Below are positions 5,211 through 5,896 of a DNA stretch of 5,896 nt, one piece after another (position 1 is the first letter of the stretch; each line of letters starts with the position of its first letter). Under the pieces are notes generated by a model. The model was not told the origin of the DNA and ran no database searches. It saw only the letters and a list, made by a program, of their open reading frames with translations. The DNA is from Synechococcus sp. HW_metabat.21 (GTDB taxonomy: Bacteria; Cyanobacteriota; Cyanobacteriia; PCC-6307; Cyanobiaceae), in assembly GCA_018623875.1 (NCBI GenBank), contig JAAZUZ010000104.1, positions 1-5,896 of the forward strand, in the 5' to 3' direction. The translations under genes were made by a program, and so were the position numbers.

Positions 5211-5388
5211 AGCGGCCACTCTGCTGCTCAACAACCCACTTGGTCGCTGCTTTCTGCGTCTGCCAAGCCTGCATCAACTGCTTCGCCAGGCTACGTAATT
5301 GATCAGGATCTGTTGTGGCATCGAGAGCGCGATTAAACCGCTCCATTTCAAACTGCTGGCCAACGGTGAGTTCAATCGAGTTGGACAT
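5203..5388 (-). CDS. Small NblA-like protein (61 aa), tentative
   Basis: The protein begins MSNSIELTVGQQFEMERFNR. The N-terminal pattern IEL-T-x-x-QQF, the 61-residue length and the mostly helical character recall NblA, the small adaptor that promotes phycobilisome degradation under nutrient stress in cyanobacteria (family PF04485). The rest (DPDQLRSLAKQLMQAWQTQ, then KAATKWVVEQQ) keeps the helical heptad-like layout but has a Trp-rich AWQ...KWV segment that I do not associate with classical NblA. It may instead be a separate conserved picocyanobacterial family. GAAGG (complement of 5393-5397) lies 4 nt before the ATG at 5386-5388. It is divergent from the gene at 5549 and convergent with the 168-aa gene. 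It is very likely a real gene; its function is uncertain. Confidence 0.7.
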   Translation of the reverse strand: MSNSIELTVGQQFEMERFNRALDATTDPDQLRSLAKQLMQAWQTQKAATKWVVEQQSGRCD

Positions 5389-5460
5389 CGCGCCTTCAAC
5401 CGATGAGCAATCGAAACGTATCGGCTTGAACCAGGCAAGACGTAACCAGAGCTACCGAGC

Positions 5461-5507
5461 CACTGGATTGTCAGTGTTTCAGGTTGTAATCAGGGCCACA
5501 CAGGCCC
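5461..5507 (+). other. Intergenic gap with two short hairpins
   Basis: The 160-nt gap 5389-5548 lies between divergent genes and holds two small inverted repeats. CACTG/CAGTG (5461-5465 and 5472-5476) has a 6-nt loop, and GGGCC/GGCCC (5493-5497 and 5503-5507) has a 5-nt loop. Neither has a proper U-tract. They may lie in the leader of the 54-aa gene or be chance; no clear promoter hexamers are seen. Confidence 0.25.
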
Positions 5508-5548
5508 AGTCACTCCATCGATAGTCAGGGTCTGGTTGATGCAGTCGC

Positions 5549-5713
5549 ATGCAGCTGAGTTGGAGCCAACACCTCGAAACGGCCCGGCTCATCGAGAACT
5601 GCAGCACGGAAGACCGCGGCACCGCCCTTGCCCTAATGGGCATTGCGCTCCTGGTCCTCAGCGAAGACCTGGCCCGCGCCAGCGAGCAGCAGCAACCCGT
5701 TGCCCTGCTCTGA
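5549..5713 (+). CDS. Hypothetical small protein (54 aa)
   Basis: The frame opens after a TGA at 5537-5539, and the ATG at 5549 is its first start. The product begins MQLSWSQHLETARLIENCST. It has a hydrophobic stretch (about 26-38, including ALALMGIALLVL) flanked by acidic residues, and a Gln-rich tail. The hydrophobic part is short for a membrane span and may be a buried or amphipathic helix. Codon third positions are mostly G or C, as in neighbouring genes, which supports this frame over overlapping ones. No Shine-Dalgarno site is seen. Its TGA (5711-5713) directly abuts the stop of the convergent minus-strand gene. Function unknown. Confidence 0.5.
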   Translation: MQLSWSQHLETARLIENCSTEDRGTALALMGIALLVLSEDLARASEQQQPVALL

Positions 5714-5884
5714 TCAAGCGCTCTTGAGATCGCAGTGATCATCGGCGTGAAGCTCCTGGTCTGCCACAAGCAGGAGCTCCATCAGATTGGCGAAGTCATG
5801 CTGGGAGAGCTCACCGGAGGGCTGCCATTTCAAGCAGGTCCGGCGTTCGCAGCTGCCTGATTCGAGGTGGCGTTGATCAGCCAT
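5714..5884 (-). CDS. Hypothetical small Cys/His-containing protein (56 aa)
   Basis: The product begins MADQRHLESGSCERRTCLKW, with Cys12 and Cys17 near the N terminus. The middle is helical and acidic (DFANLMELLLVADQELHADD), and His50 and Cys51 lie near the C terminus. The start is well supported: GAGGAGGAG ends 3 nt before the ATG at 5882-5884 on the minus strand (complement of 5888-5896), the strongest ribosome-binding site in the window. The Cys/His residues could bind a metal, but the spacing does not match a zinc-finger family I recognise. No membrane segment is present. Its stop abuts the stop of the plus-strand 54-aa gene. Confidence 0.62.
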   Translation of the reverse strand: MADQRHLESGSCERRTCLKWQPSGELSQHDFANLMELLLVADQELHADDHCDLKSA

Positions 5885-5896
5885 GGTCTCCTCCTC

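Noticed and set aside
5539..5727. Alternative plus-strand frame starting at the ATG at 5539
   Set aside because: It gives a His/Pro/Arg-rich low-complexity product. The frame from 5549 has GC-rich third positions and a more protein-like sequence.
5479..5769. Minus-strand frame of 96 codons at the right end
   Set aside because: It is Ser/Arg/Cys-rich and overlaps both the plus-strand 54-aa gene and the minus-strand 56-aa gene, which has a much stronger ribosome-binding site.
1..5896. Search for CRISPR arrays, tRNA/rRNA genes, transposases and toxin-antitoxin pairs
   Set aside because: No regularly spaced repeats, cloverleaf structure, transposase motifs or recognisable toxin-antitoxin family were seen. 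The small alternating genes are convergent pairs, not the usual co-directional toxin-antitoxin layout.

Overview
The window looks like chromosomal DNA of a high-GC picocyanobacterium of the Synechococcus/Cyanobium type. The main evidence is an NADPH-thioredoxin reductase fused to a C-terminal thioredoxin domain (NTRC type) next to a convergent infA. Compact spacing, many very small genes and a possible NblA-like small protein fit this. The species assignment is an inference from gene content and base composition; no rRNA or tRNA gene is visible.

Layout. 1-648 is the C-terminal part of a superfamily II helicase whose start lies left of the window. It is followed by an 81-residue hypothetical gene (746-991). 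The gap 992-1118 holds two palindromic elements with the same CTAAAG...CTTTAG core, one over the preceding stop codon and one ending 3 nt before the next start. The NTRC-type gene spans 1119-2489. A strong hairpin (2504-2533) separates it from a minus-strand IF-1 gene (2543-2809). Then a plus-strand cluster runs from about 3005 to 4367: an RsuA/RluE-family pseudouridine synthase with no usable ATG/GTG/TTG start, then three small proteins with predicted membrane segments (41, 59 and 112 residues), spaced or coupled as an operon.

From 4029 to 5884 six consecutive genes alternate strands (+,-,+,-,+,-). Each convergent pair meets at its stop codons: the first two overlap by 4 bp on a shared CTAG, and the third abuts with zero gap in TGATCA. 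One minus-strand member (61 residues) resembles NblA at its N terminus. The gene at 4700-5206 is bracketed by a 9-bp direct repeat.

Functionally the window is a mosaic: redox control (NTRC type), translation (IF-1), rRNA modification (pseudouridine synthase) and many uncharacterised small proteins. I see no CRISPR array, prophage, transposase or recognisable defence system. The most distinctive features are the non-canonical start of the pseudouridine synthase, the paired palindromes before the NTRC-type gene, and the stop-to-stop packing of small genes at the right end.
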